A stretch of DNA of 64,000 bases from LMUY01 sp964235495 (GTDB taxonomy: Bacteria; Pseudomonadota; Alphaproteobacteria; Acetobacterales; Acetobacteraceae): contig CAXSAX010000018.1 of the NCBI GenBank assembly GCA_964235495.1, positions 8,434 to 72,433 of the forward strand, given 5' to 3'. Below are positions 42,960 through 52,677 of this stretch, piece by piece (the stretch's first letter is position 1; every line of letters begins with the position of its first letter). The notes below the pieces were generated by a model. It saw only the letters and a list, made by a program, of their open reading frames with translations, did no database searches and was not told the origin of the DNA. The position numbers and the translations under genes were made by a program.

Positions 42960-43620
42960 CGCAGCTACGCGTGCTTCCGAGTCGCGGCAAGCGACGGTGC
43001 ATCGGCGCGGCTGGACGGCAAAGCTGTGCTGGCCTGGCAGGCTGCCGACGAGGCTGACCTTGACCGGCCATATGCCTGCAACGCGCTGCCCGGCATCGGC
43101 GCGGTCGGCGAAGCATCGCGCCAAGAGCGGCCACGGCCTGCGCGATGTACCAAGCAGGGCTGTGCCCCCATGGGCGTCGCGCAGGCATGGGCGAGACGGC
43201 GGCCAGCAACAAGCGGCTGTCCGTGTCCACAAGGGCGTGCCGCTTGCCCGCGCTTGCCCGCGCTTGCCCGCGCTTTGGCGTCATAGCCGCACCCTGGCCG
43301 CATCCTGCCGTGCTCGCCCGCGCCGTTCGCGCGTCCATGACGGCAGCTGTCGGCGCCGCATCGCGGCCGGCCCATTCGCGGTCGGCCATGGCAAGGGCAT
43401 GCGTCATGCGCTCAAACGGGCTGGTGCCTGCCAGGCGCAGGAACCAGCGATGCACGGTGAGGGATGGCGGGAACTCGTGCGGCAGGTGTGGCCACGCGTA
43501 TCCGGTCCTAAGCACATGCAGGATGGTGTCCACTGCGAGCCGCAGCAGCCGCTTATGCGGCCTGCCCGTGGCCGCCGAAGGCGACAGGGATCCACATGGG
43601 CAGCCTCGGAAACCTCGAAC
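42960..43620 (-). mobile_element. Decayed IS5-family transposase
   Basis: Translations in shifting minus frames give GRPHKRLLRLAVDTILHVLRTGY, LPHEFPPSLTVHRWFLR, ALAMADREWAGRDAAPTAAVMDA and KRHALVDTDSRLLLAAVSP. Then, in another frame, ADAGQRVAG and FAVQPRRCTVACRD appear. This order is that of IS5/IS1031-type transposases. There are frameshifts, a 10-bp triplication, and the last 40 or so codons are absent where YdjM begins. (Segments are quoted in parts.). Confidence 0.8.
43241..43275. repeat. 10-bp tandem triplication inside the transposase
   Basis: CGCTTGCCCG is repeated perfectly three times at 43241-43270, with a partial fourth unit (CGCTT). Ten is not a multiple of three, so the expansion shifts the transposase frame just before the KRHALVDTD motif. 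It is a slippage scar. Confidence 0.8.
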
Positions 43621-43809
43621 ACTCCCGAAACACACACGGCCGGTGCCGCTCAGCTTCGCACCACTTACCCAGTAAGCTTAAAAAACCAATTCTACTCTAC
43701 AACAAAGCAAGAGCAGTTGACTTGAATGTAAAACCTGCGCCGTGTTGATATTGTAAAGTTGGCTAAATTGCAAAGACAGTAATTGCAAACCGCCGTCGGA
43801 ACTGCTGAT

Positions 43810-44019
43810 TTACCGATCCACCCGGACTGCTTTCATCAGATGTCGCTTTTCCACCAGCATGTCTGTCGTAGAATTTTGGTCGGACAAGGACGAATCATCC
43901 TCCGCCTCGATCTCGCGGCGGGCTTGCTGCCAGTGATTATCATGAGCACCGTTAGGCTGCCCCACATTTTCCTATGAAGCATAAGCACGCTGGCTGACGC
44001 GTTCGTGCCCCATAATCAT
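43810..44019 (-). pseudogene. DUF2934 protein with in-frame amber stop
   Basis: ATG 44019 overlaps the upstream gene's stop as ATGA. The frame reads MIMGHERVSQRAYAS, TAG at 43972-43974, then ENVGQPNGAHDNHWQQARREI and a 35-residue tail. DUF2934 proteins have RAYxxWExxGRPxGRxxxHWxxAExEI, so TAG replaces the conserved Trp codon (TGG to TAG). The rest is intact, suggesting a recent mutation. Third gene of the HWE kinase operon. Confidence 0.7.
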
Positions 44020-44453
44020 ATTTCCTTATCTGAACTTGAGCAAAGTGAGGTCAGCAAAGTGTCAGGCTCGAAACCAAGTTCGCGTGCTTTGCGCTCGAAC
44101 TCATCGCGGAGGTCATCGATCACCGGCAAGTGCAGCAGCTTCAACTCAGAATGGATGGTCTGGGCAGGCCTCGATCTGACATCGCGTTCGAAGCCGTAAA
44201 TCACATCCTCGGCCGAATCGTAGCTGCGAAAACGGTCGACCTCGGCGCGTGTCGCTTTCTGGACATGTTCAACCATGGCCTTGTCAGGTCCGGCTCGGTC
44301 GGCCATGAGCATGGGGTAGAAAGCTCGGTGGACGATAAAGTCCACTAACTCGTTCCTGACGCCGATGACATCCTCCGTCAGCCGCGTAGTGTCGCGGCTG
44401 GTGTGCTGGGATGATGCCATATGCGCGTCGGTGCTCATGCTCCTGCAGATCAT
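44016..44453 (-). CDS. Unknown protein coupled to the HWE kinase
   Basis: This 145-residue soluble, mostly helical protein reads EDVIGVRNELVDFIVHRAFY near residue 25-45 and ends in ERKARELGFEPDTLL. No family is recognised. ATG 44453 overlaps the kinase stop (ATGA) and its own stop overlaps the DUF2934 start. Its place directly after a kinase without a receiver domain suggests a signalling partner, but no receiver residues (paired acids, Lys) are visible. Confidence 0.6.
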   Translation of the reverse strand: MICRSMSTDAHMASSQHTSRDTTRLTEDVIGVRNELVDFIVHRAFYPMLMADRAGPDKAMVEHVQKATRAEVDRFRSYDSAEDVIYGFERDVRSRPAQTIHSELKLLHLPVIDDLRDEFERKARELGFEPDTLLTSLCSSSDKEI

Positions 44454-45634
44454 GACGACATTCCTTGGTTGGCTGAGCTGCTCAAGGGCAGGCACATGCG
44501 GCATTCCAGACCTTCGGGTTGGTAATCCAGCTTCACCGTCCCACCGGACGGAATGCCTTTCTCGAGCAGGTGGGAACCAAAGCCGCGTCGGGTTGGCGGC
44601 TCCACCATGGGACCGCCACGCTCGCGCCAAGCGATGTCCACCTTGCAGTCTCCCTTTCGGGTTTGGCCGGCGGTCCATGCTACCTCCACCCGGCCTGCCG
44701 GGACGGACAACGCGCCGTATTTCACGGCGTTGGTGGCGAGCTCGTGAAAGGACAGGCTGACCGCCACGGCCAGGCCTGCCCCCAACAGCACGGACGGACC
44801 TTCGACGGTGATGCGGCCGGATGGGCCGCCATGGGCCGCCAGCGCGCTCTCGATAACCTCCCGCAGGTTCGTGTCATGCCAGTCGGCGCGGGTCAGCACA
44901 TCGTTGGAACGTGCCAGCACACGGAGGCGGGCACCGAATGCCGCGCCGAACTCAGCGGCCGTTTCCGTGTGACGGCGCGTCTGCGTGGCGACGGCCTGTA
45001 CTAGCGCAAAGGTGTTGTTGATGCGATGGCTCATCTCGGCCATCAGCAACTCGCGGCGTTCGGCGGCTGCCTGGACCTCCTTACGGTCGCGCAAAATGTT
45101 CAGAAAACCTTGCAGTTGCCCGTCCCCATCCAGCAAGGGCATCATCAAGCCGCTGGCCCAAAAGCGGGTGCCGTCCCGGCGCAGATGCCAACGCTCGTTG
45201 CATGCGCGGCCTGTTTCGGCCGCCAGGCGCATCTCGATGGCAAATCTGCCATTGCTGCGATCTTCGGCGGTGAAGACGACTTCCCCCGACCGGCCGAGGA
45301 TTTCGGCCTCAGCGTAGCCCATGATGGTCTGAGCGCCCACATTCCAGCTCGTCACGCAACCATTGGCATCCATGGTAATGATGGCGTAGTCGGTCGCGCT
45401 GTCCAGGGTCAGGCAGAGACGCGCATCCCGCTCGCGCAAGGTGCGGAGTTCCGCTTCCAGCTCGGCGATACGCGCTTCGTAAACATAGCTGTCTCGCTTG
45501 CCGCAGGACGAGACAAGCTCTGCTAGACTGTTGATCGGCAAGGCGACGATCCCCGTAAGTGAGGCGGCCGCCGTTCCAGCCACCACCATGTAGTCTGGTT
45601 TGGAAGCGGGATACATACTTCGGCCACCCATCAT
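44450..45634 (-). CDS. PAS-domain HWE histidine kinase
   Basis: This 394-residue sensor kinase has an N-terminal hydrophobic stretch (about 16-38) and a short coiled coil. A PAS domain (YAIITMDANGCVTSWNVGAQTIMGY to LNILRDRKE) follows. The HWE kinase core has the phosphoacceptor in EMSHRINNTFALVQA and the N-box SFHELATNAVKYGAL. HWE kinases are concentrated in alphaproteobacteria and often feed the general stress or light pathways. No cognate receiver is adjacent. It is divergent from a Crp/Fnr regulator and leads a three-gene operon. (Motifs are quoted in part.). Confidence 0.9.
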   Translation of the reverse strand: MMGGRSMYPASKPDYMVVAGTAAASLTGIVALPINSLAELVSSCGKRDSYVYEARIAELEAELRTLRERDARLCLTLDSATDYAIITMDANGCVTSWNVGAQTIMGYAEAEILGRSGEVVFTAEDRSNGRFAIEMRLAAETGRACNERWHLRRDGTRFWASGLMMPLLDGDGQLQGFLNILRDRKEVQAAAERRELLMAEMSHRINNTFALVQAVATQTRRHTETAAEFGAAFGARLRVLARSNDVLTRADWHDTNLREVIESALAAHGGPSGRITVEGPSVLLGAGLAVAVSLSFHELATNAVKYGALSVPAGRVEVAWTAGQTRKGDCKVDIAWRERGGPMVEPPTRRGFGSHLLEKGIPSGGTVKLDYQPEGLECRMCLPLSSSANQGMSS

Positions 45635-45784
45635 TTATAGGTCAGCACGATCCTGCCGGTTGTCGGATTTCCGGCATCGGCGCACCGGAATGCGTGTATG
45701 CTAAGCGAATTGCCCGCTGAGATTCTCGGCGTGGGTGCCAGAGAGAGGTTTGTGCTCCCGCCGTCACACGTCGCGGAGCCTCTC

Positions 45785-46510
45785 ATGGCCGTTTTCCGAT
45801 CGTCGCACCCTGCGCCCCAGAACCGTCTGCTCGCCGCCTTGCCGGCCGAGGATTTAGCTCGAATCTGGCTTCGGCTCGAAGCGGTCGAGTTTGGCTTGCG
45901 CGAGGTCATCCAAGCTCCGGACAAGCCGATCGCGGCCGTTTACTTCCCGGAAAACGGCTGGGCCTCGATGATGGCGCTGCTGGCCGACGGCAGTGCGGCG
46001 GAGGTCGGTATCGTCGGTTTCGAAGGCATGGTCGGTTTATCGCTCCTGCTTGGCAGCGATCGTACCGTGACTGAAGCCATGATCCAGGCGCCCGGCACGT
46101 TCCTCCGACTCGGCGCGGCTGCATTTCAGGAGGAACAGGACCGCAGTCCTCCCCTGCGCAAGCTGTTGCTGCGCTACGCCCTGGCGTTCCAGGCCCAGGT
46201 GGCGCAGACCGCGGCCTGCAACGGACGCCACGCCCTGGATCAGCGCCTGGCCCGCTGGCTGCTGACCGCCCATGACCGAACTCACGGCGACAATTTCCCG
46301 ATGACGCAGGAGTTCCTGTCGATCATGCTTTGCGTGCACCGTTCCGGCGTCACGGTTGCCGCGCGTCTGTTCCAACAGGCAGGGTTCATTCGCTACAGCA
46401 ACGGCCAAATCACTATCACCGACCGGGCCGGACTGGAGGCGGCCGCGTGCGAGTGCCATGGCGTCGTCGTTCAGGAGTTCCAGCGACTGCTGGATACGAC
46501 CTGGGGTTAG
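45785..46510 (+). CDS. Crp/Fnr-family transcriptional regulator
   Basis: This 241-residue regulator has a cyclic-nucleotide-binding-like domain (VYFPENGWASMMALL, EVGIVGFEGMVGL). The C-terminal winged helix reads MTQEFLSIMLCVHRSGVTVA and GQITITDRAGLEAAACEC. It lacks the FNR N-terminal cysteines. ATG 45785 fits the family start (MAVFRSSHP); an upstream frame to 45698 is open. It is divergent from the HWE kinase, with 150 bases of shared control region. Alphaproteobacteria have many such paralogues beside PAS/HWE kinases; the ligand is unknown. Confidence 0.88.
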   Translation: MAVFRSSHPAPQNRLLAALPAEDLARIWLRLEAVEFGLREVIQAPDKPIAAVYFPENGWASMMALLADGSAAEVGIVGFEGMVGLSLLLGSDRTVTEAMIQAPGTFLRLGAAAFQEEQDRSPPLRKLLLRYALAFQAQVAQTAACNGRHALDQRLARWLLTAHDRTHGDNFPMTQEFLSIMLCVHRSGVTVAARLFQQAGFIRYSNGQITITDRAGLEAAACECHGVVVQEFQRLLDTTWG

Positions 46511-46534
46511 ATCGCCGTCTCATGGACCACGGCG

Positions 46535-46850
46535 GATCATTGCCCTGGCCGATGCCGCGTGGGACGACTTCTTCGACGCGCCTGGCATCGATCTTGGCAC
46601 TGCAACAGCTTACAGCCGAAGATCGCGATGGGTTCTGATACTGCGGTATCTACTCGATACCAATCTCTGCATCCGTGTGTTGCGCGATTGATCCGCCGGC
46701 CTGTGTGAGCGCTTCGATGTAGAGGCGAGCGGCCTGTGCATATCAAACATGGCCCTCTACAAGCCATTCCTCGGCGCGGAACGTGGCCCAACCTGCAGAG
46801 AACCACACCGCGGTCGAGCGCTTCGCCGCGCGGCTACTGCTTAAAGTCGG
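46535..46850 (+). pseudogene. Decayed vapBC toxin-antitoxin relic
   Basis: A VapB-like tail (ALADAAWDDFFDAPGIDLG) is followed in the same open frame by the VapC start LRYLLDTNLCIRVLRD, which hits TGA. After the stop come SAGLCERFDVEASGLCIS and then, in another frame, RPAENHTAVERFAARL, matching the order of a PIN-domain VapC. The toxin lacks its middle and C-terminal acids. The DUF1264 gene covers the 3' end. Confidence 0.75.
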
Positions 46851-47622
46851 TCTCCTCCAGACGAGTCTGCACGGTCCGGCCGCTCTCCCAGGAATTGGCA
46901 CCCGGCGCGACATTCGGCATCGGGATGTCGGCGCGGTTCCGACGTTTGTGCGCCGTGGAGATGCCCAGCCTGCGGTCCCGGTTATGGATCATAGCCTCGT
47001 TGGCCTGCCCGTCCTCCGTGAAGCCCATCATCAACTGCGGGATGCCATAGGGAAAGTCGTCCCGATCGTACTGCCAGGTGTGAAAAGTCTTACCATACGT
47101 CGTCACCAGGTCCTTGAAGTAGGCGTGCTCGGCGAGGTCGGGGATGCCTGGGGCGACGAGAATGCCGGACTTCACCTCGTAGTGATGGCTGTGCCAAAGG
47201 CGCTTCTCGTCTTCAGGCAGGCCACGAAAGCGCTCCTTGCTGATGATGTACTCGATACCGATCAGGCGGGCATCGGGCGCGTTGCGGTCGAAGATCACGC
47301 ACTGGTGCAGGTCGTGGCGCAGGTGGATGCAGAAATGCGACGCCTCCACCTGCTGGCCCATCTCGTCGGCGTACATGTGGAAGCCGTTCAGGTAGGTGCT
47401 CATCGCATCCAGCGGGTACTTCGGCTGCAGAGCACCGGCCGCTAGATCAAGCACGCGATGCTTGAGGGAATGTCCCCGGCCGACGCGCGCCGCGGTGACG
47501 ATTTTACGGCCGAACACCACACCCGCCGCAGCCACCACCCCGGCTGCGACGCCAACGCTGATGGAGCCGAGCAGCCCACGGCTGGAGCAATGCGGACAGG
47601 ACGCATCGTGTGCAGATTCCAT
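46834..47622 (-). CDS. DUF1264 (OBAP-like) protein with N-terminal anchor
   Basis: This 262-residue protein has an N-terminal cysteine pair (CPHC) and a hydrophobic segment (GLLGSISVGVAAGVVAAAGVV). The DUF1264 domain follows: DAMSTYLNGFHMYADEMGQQ, HFCIHLRHDLHQCVI, LWHSHHYEVKSG and TWQYDRDDFPYGIPQLMMGF. The family includes plant oil-body-associated OBAP1; bacterial function is unknown. Many conserved His residues suggest metal binding. It stands alone among decayed elements, but the reading frame is intact. Confidence 0.88.
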   Translation of the reverse strand: MESAHDASCPHCSSRGLLGSISVGVAAGVVAAAGVVFGRKIVTAARVGRGHSLKHRVLDLAAGALQPKYPLDAMSTYLNGFHMYADEMGQQVEASHFCIHLRHDLHQCVIFDRNAPDARLIGIEYIISKERFRGLPEDEKRLWHSHHYEVKSGILVAPGIPDLAEHAYFKDLVTTYGKTFHTWQYDRDDFPYGIPQLMMGFTEDGQANEAMIHNRDRRLGISTAHKRRNRADIPMPNVAPGANSWESGRTVQTRLEETDFKQ

Positions 47623-47929
47623 AAGTTGTTCTCCCTCACGCCCACAAACGCAGGAAGCCGGGACCAGACGCCTTCAAAAGTCCGCAATGAGATCGAAAGC
47701 GACAATCCGCGCTGCACGATGGTTGGTGTCCGCTTTTCCCAGCTACCGTCTCTGTACTAGACAGTGTGAGCCACGAAGATCGAGGTGAAGTTCCCCAGGC
47801 AATGCGGATACGGGCTTTTAGATTGAGAATAAAGCTGCCGAGCTGCAGGGATCGTCAAAAGGTGGCGATCAAAGTCTCATCTCCCTTGCTCAGATTGAGG
47901 CGTACTGATTCGATCTCGTGCAAGTCGCA

Positions 47930-48726
47930 GCTGGCAGTCTGAACTCCCACAACAAACAAGCGCGTCGACATCTCGCCATCGGCTTTGGCCATTACTGTGG
48001 CGCTGATGCTGGAAGCGGTATTCTGCCTGGTCCTGCGCCAGACCGAAGGGTTGATCGGCTCCATCATCGCCCTGCTCGGCCTCGATCTTACCATGCCGGA
48101 TCACGCCACCTTGAGCCGCCGAGCCGATAGTTTGGACGTGGTTTGCCTTTGGCCGGGCTCCGGTCCCGTGCCTCTGCTGGTCGACGGCACGGAGCTGAAA
48201 CTCTGCCGTTCCGGCGAATGGCTGCTCGAGAAGCATGGCACGCGGACCCGGCGATCATGGCGCAAGCTACACGATGCTATGGACGCCAACACCGGACGGA
48301 TCGCGGCGGCGGTGCTGAGCACCAGCGACGTCGATGGTACCTTACAGGTCGGCGCCTTGCTCGATCAGGTGGACGCTCCGGTGATCTCGTTCACCGCCGG
48401 CGGTGCCTGCGATCAGGACGGCGTCTACGGCGATGTTGTCGCGCGCTATCTCAAGGCGTGCGTCATCGTCCCACCACGCTCCAGCGCCGTGCCAAATGAC
48501 ACAGCAAAGACAGCGCCGACGATGCGCGACCGGTACCTGCAGATCATGGCCGAGTGTGGCCGCATGGCTTGGCAGAAGACCGCTGGTTACAACTGGCGGG
48601 CTCTAACTAGGGCCGACATCAGCCACTTCAAACGAGTTGTCGGTAACGGTCCGCTATATCGCCGTTAAAACGCTGAACCGGATGTTTGAAATCGAGCAAC
48701 CGGAGTACTTCCGCTTCCCACAATAA
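47930..48726 (+). mobile_element. Second decayed IS5-family element
   Basis: The frame from about 47950 to 48668 matches an IS5-group DDE transposase: LRQTEGLIGSIIALLGLDL, PDHATLSRRADSLDV, LLVDGTELKLC, EKHGTRTRRSWRKLHDAMDA, VIVPPRSSAVPNDTA. The first 40 or so residues are missing. Near 48650 a deletion and frameshift remove the segment before VRYIAVKTLNRMFEIEQPEY, which ends at TAA 48724-48726. It cannot encode an active transposase. Confidence 0.85.
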
Positions 48727-48797
48727 TGAAACGAAACGGCCGAACTGCGACCGCCTACTGATCTATGCGACAAAGTCGCGACAAGGGAGGATCGTTC

Positions 48798-50798
48798 ATG
48801 CGTGTTGCTGCCATCCTGCTCGCCGCCACCGCGTTCTCCACTCCCGCCTATGCGGCCGATTTGGTCCTGAAGCGCGTCATGCTGTCCTCCGCCGGTGTCG
48901 GCTACTTCGAATACTAGGCGGCCGTAGATGGCCCGGCGACCCTCGGCCTGGATGTCTCACTGGACCAGGCGGACGATATACTAAAATCCCTGGTCATTTT
49001 TGACGACACGGGCGGCGTGGGCGGGATCGACCTGCCGGGCAGGGATGATGCCCATGCCGCTTTTGGTGACGTTCCATTCAGGCAGGATGGCCTGGCCTCT
49101 CCGCTCGCTTTTCTCAACAGCCTGCAAGGTGTTGAGGTCAGTGTCGCCGGCCCGCGTCCTATGACCGGGCGCATACTCCATGCCGAGCTGGTACAGGATA
49201 CGCCAGCTCAGCCGAACGCGCCGGCTCCAGCCCGCACTCGCGTTAGCGTGCTGACCGTGGACGGGCTGAAGCAGTTCGTTCTCGAGGACAGCGAGGCCGT
49301 CCAGGTCACCGACCCGGCGCTTCGCGAACGCATCGCCCATGCCCTGGCCGCCGCCCGCCACGAAACCGCGCAGGACGCCCGCCACATCACTATTCATGCC
49401 ACCGGGCCGGGCCAACGCATTCTCCGGGTGAGCTACGTCGCTGCCGCCCCGCTCTGGAAAGCATCATACCGATTGGTGCTGCCCGCCGCAGGTGCTGATC
49501 CGGACTCAAAGGCCAGGCTGCAAGGTTGGGCCACGCTGGAGAACACCACCGGAGCTGCTTGGTCCGGCGTCACGCTCTCCGTCCAGTACGGTAACCCCAT
49601 CACGTTCCACCAGGCAATCTACCGCTCCTACTTCGTGTCCCGCCCAGATGTGCCGATAGAAATTCTCGGCTGGCTCTTGCCCGACGTCGACAGCCGAGCC
49701 CACTCGGCCATGGCCGAAATCCCAGCCCCGCCACTTCCTGCTCCAGCACCGGCCATCGGCCGTGCGGCACCCTTGACGGCGCAAAAGGCGCAGGCCCCGA
49801 CCGGCGGCATGGCGGCCCCGGCTGAAGCCGCTGCCGTGGCCGAAACGGCCGAGGAAACAGTGTTCACCGTGTCCTCGCCCGTGACCCTGGCCGCCGGGCA
49901 CAGCGCCTCCATCCCCTTCCTCGACAGCGCGTTTCCTGCCAGCCGGGTCTCGTTGATCACCGAGGACCAATCCCACCCACTTGCCGCGATCCGCCTTGTC
50001 AACAATTCCGGCGCCAGCCTGCCCGCTGGCGTACTGACGCTGTATGACACGACAGCTGATGCACCTTATACCGGCGATGCCCGGCTTGGCGGCGTCCCCG
50101 CGAGCAAAAGCCGCCTGATCTCCTACGCCCAGGATCTCCGCACCACCGCCGAATGGCAGCATGACGAAGATGTGACGGTCGCCGGACTGACGGCCGCGTC
50201 CGGCGTGCTGACCGTGGACGAACGCACCCGCAGCCTGGTGCACGTGACGCTGACGGGGCCTGCGCTCGAATCCAGGCACGTCTTGCTGGAGCTGCCGAAG
50301 CCTTCCGGCAGCATGATTGCCGATGGCTTTTCCAGGCCCACCGAGGAAACCGCATTTGCCTGGCGCTTCGCCGCCGACCTTGAACCTGGCGAAGTGAAGC
50401 GGCTCACGCTTGCCGTGGATCGCCATGACCAGCAGACGATCGCCACCTTGGACGACACGGACGCCGTCGCCACCGTGCTCAACCTGCATGGGGCCACTGA
50501 CGCGGCTAGAGCCGCCCTGAAGCGCATCACTGACTTTCGCGCTCAAGAAGCGGCTTGTACGACGGATCGCGATGCACTGGCCAAGCAGCAGGAAGCGGTA
50601 GACGCCGACGAGCAGCGCGTGCGGAGCAACTTGGCCGCGGTCAGCACCGGAGACGCCATCCGTACTCGGCTGCTCCGTCAACTCGACGCCGACGAGACGC
50701 GCCATGGTCAGCTGGACGCCGCCATCAACACTGCCACCACCGCAGTCACCGCCGCCCACGCGGCGCTCGTGACTGCCGTCGCTACATTGCGGTTTTGA
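48798..50798 (+). pseudogene. DUF4139 protein gene interrupted by an amber codon
   Basis: ATG 48798 (AGGGAGG ribosome site) opens a signal peptide, MRVAAILLAATAFSTPAYA, then LKRVMLSSAGVGYFEY. TAG at 48915-48917 is codon 40, after which the same frame continues without a stop for 626 codons. The remainder shows DUF4139 features (ITIHATGPGQRILRVSY, APLWKASYRLVLP, WATLENTTGAAW, late coiled coil). GAG to TAG would explain it. Without readthrough or restart the product is lost; internal GTG 49017 would yield a protein lacking a signal peptide. Confidence 0.85.
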
Positions 50799-50896
50799 GC
50801 AGTGGCCTCGGCCACTCCCTCCTGAGGAGACTTACTGGTTCAACGAACTCAGCCCAGCTCTAAACGAAGTCTCATTCACTCGGCCGAAGGATGGCG

Positions 50897-51019
50897 ATGA
50901 TCGGAGGATTACCGGACAGCACCGCACGACGGATCGGCGAAGCCATTTTTCGAACCGCCGAAATTCCGGCATTGATTCCAATTCTGTGCGTCGCTGGTGC
51001 TATCATGTGCCTACTCTAA
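50897..51019 (+). CDS. Possible 40-aa membrane peptide
   Basis: ATG 50897 has GAAGG six bases upstream. The peptide ends in a hydrophobic helix (IPALIPILCVAGAIMCLL) after an amphipathic RRIGEAIFRTAEI segment. No family is recognised. Confidence 0.35.
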   Translation: MIGGLPDSTARRIGEAIFRTAEIPALIPILCVAGAIMCLL

Positions 51020-51031
51020 GCCAGGCACCCC

Positions 51032-51130
51032 GTGAGCGGTCGGACCAAGCTGCTCCGATGGCTTGCCGTACTGTTGGCCGTCGTAGCGGCGGGACCAGCG
51101 CTATTCATCATTTTAGCAACCAACCGTTGA
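51032..51130 (+). CDS. Possible 32-aa membrane peptide
   Basis: GTG 51032 begins 12 bases after the previous small ORF. The peptide has a basic start (SGRTKLLRW) and one hydrophobic helix (LAVLLAVVAAGPALFIIL). Two adjacent single-helix peptides suggest a small membrane pair, but both may be chance frames. Confidence 0.3.
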   Translation: MSGRTKLLRWLAVLLAVVAAGPALFIILATNR

Positions 51131-51309
51131 TGCAGCCTTTCGCCAAACTCGGCGATCAGCAACCCACGAGTAATCGCTCATACATAGCCGAGCGTGAAGG
51201 TCGCCTATGAATGGATGCTGCCGACCGGGAACCCTCGGTTGGGCCTGTCTGCTTCCTGCCAGTGTCTTCTCCGAAGCGGAGCGGAAACCCGTAAGCAATC
51301 AGTTCCGAC

Positions 51310-52677
51310 CTACCTCAATTTGAGCCGGGCAATTTTCTTGATCAGGCCAACTCGGGATATGCCCAGGCGACGGGCGGCCTCGCTTTGGTTGCCGCTGGAG
51401 GCTGCAAGAGCGTCACGGAGCATTCGCGTTTCCAATTGGGCGATTGCGTCGTCCAGCGCTCCAATGAGAGGCTCAGACCCCAGCGCTGCGTCTTCGACGG
51501 GGTCTGACTCGCCAGCGGCGAAGCGGAGGCTAGCGGCATCGACCGGGCCGGACGCGGCAAGGGCTGCCGCCAGCTCGACGACGGCGCGCAACTCACGGAC
51601 GTTGCCGGGCCAAGTGTGCTCGGCGAGCCAGGCCAGCGCGTCCTGAGTGAGCCTGTTCGGGACGGCAGCTCGGCGGAGGAACAAGGCGGCAAGAACGGGA
51701 ACGTCCTCACGCCGTTCCGCAAGCGCCGGGGTACGCACTACGACGCCCTTCAAGCGATAGAACAGGTCCTCGCGGAAGCTGCCCTGGGCCACCATCGTCT
51801 CGATGTCGCGGTGAGTGGCAGCAAGGATGCGGACATCGACGCGTTTTTGCACCCGGCCGCCCACGGGGACGAAGGTGCCTTCCTGCAGAAAGCGCAGCAA
51901 CTTGACCTGCATCGCCATTGGCATCTCGCCCACCTCGTCGAGGAACAGCGTGCCGTGGTGAGCGGTCTCGACCAAGCCGGGCTGGTCGCGATGCGCTCCG
52001 GTGAAGCTGCCCTTGAGATGGCCGAACAGCTCGCTTTCCAGCAGTTCGGCCGACAGGGCGCCGCAATGCACGGGCACAAAGGGCCCGCGCGCGCGCGGGC
52101 TGGTGGCGTGCAACGCACGCGCCACCAGTTCTTTGCCGGTGCCGGTCGGGCCAAGGATGATGACGGCAACGCCGGTGGGGCCGAGGCGGCGAACCATGTC
52201 GCGGAGCCGGGTCATGGCGGCGGACCGACCGGCGAGGCCCAGATCGTCGGTGCTGTCCTGTTGGCGCAGCCGGGTCAGTTCGGCATCCAGCTTCGCTTTG
52301 CGAACCGCGCGGGCAACAATGACTCGCAGCATGTCGGGCTCGATCGGCTTGGCGACGAAATCCCAGGCGCCCCGCTCCATGGCTTTCAGCGCCAAGTCGT
52401 GGTGCGCGTGGCCGGTCAGCACAATAACGGGGGCGGGCGCGAAGGCCGAGATAAGGTCGAGCCCGGCCTCCGGGTCCATGCGCGGCGGCATGGAGAGGTC
52501 GAGCAGGACCACGTCGGGCCTCACATCGGCAAAGGCGCGCAGCGCGTGATCGGCGTCGTCGGCCAGGGTCACGCGGTGGCCAAGGTTGCGGAGCCAGGCG
52601 CCGCCGAGGCGCTGGAAGGCAGGTTCATCGTCGGCCAACAGGATGTGGCCGTGATCATCCTGGACGGCACTGTTCAT
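51310..52677 (-). CDS. NtrC-type sigma-54 response regulator
   Basis: This 455-residue regulator has a receiver domain with the phosphoacceptor in VVLLDLSMPP and lysine in DFVAKPIEP. The sigma-54 AAA+ domain has Walker A GPTGTGKELVARALH, loop ELFGHLKGSFTGA (GSFTGA, a GAFTGA variant) and LFLDEVGEMPM. The Fis-type helix-turn-helix is NQSEAARRLGISRVGLIKK. The receiver resembles PEP-CTERM-system PrsR regulators. It is coupled by ATGA to the sensor kinase gene, and a sigma-54 promoter lies just beyond that gene. Confidence 0.93.
   Translation of the reverse strand: MNSAVQDDHGHILLADDEPAFQRLGGAWLRNLGHRVTLADDADHALRAFADVRPDVVLLDLSMPPRMDPEAGLDLISAFAPAPVIVLTGHAHHDLALKAMERGAWDFVAKPIEPDMLRVIVARAVRKAKLDAELTRLRQQDSTDDLGLAGRSAAMTRLRDMVRRLGPTGVAVIILGPTGTGKELVARALHATSPRARGPFVPVHCGALSAELLESELFGHLKGSFTGAHRDQPGLVETAHHGTLFLDEVGEMPMAMQVKLLRFLQEGTFVPVGGRVQKRVDVRILAATHRDIETMVAQGSFREDLFYRLKGVVVRTPALAERREDVPVLAALFLRRAAVPNRLTQDALAWLAEHTWPGNVRELRAVVELAAALAASGPVDAASLRFAAGESDPVEDAALGSEPLIGALDDAIAQLETRMLRDALAASSGNQSEAARRLGISRVGLIKKIARLKLR

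Noticed and set aside
43810..50798. Possible reassignment of TAG to a sense codon
   Set aside because: Two genes have in-frame amber codons, but int, the 2OG oxygenase and the NtrC-type regulator end properly at TAG, and nearby genes are broken by TGA, TAA and frameshifts, so ordinary decay explains it better.
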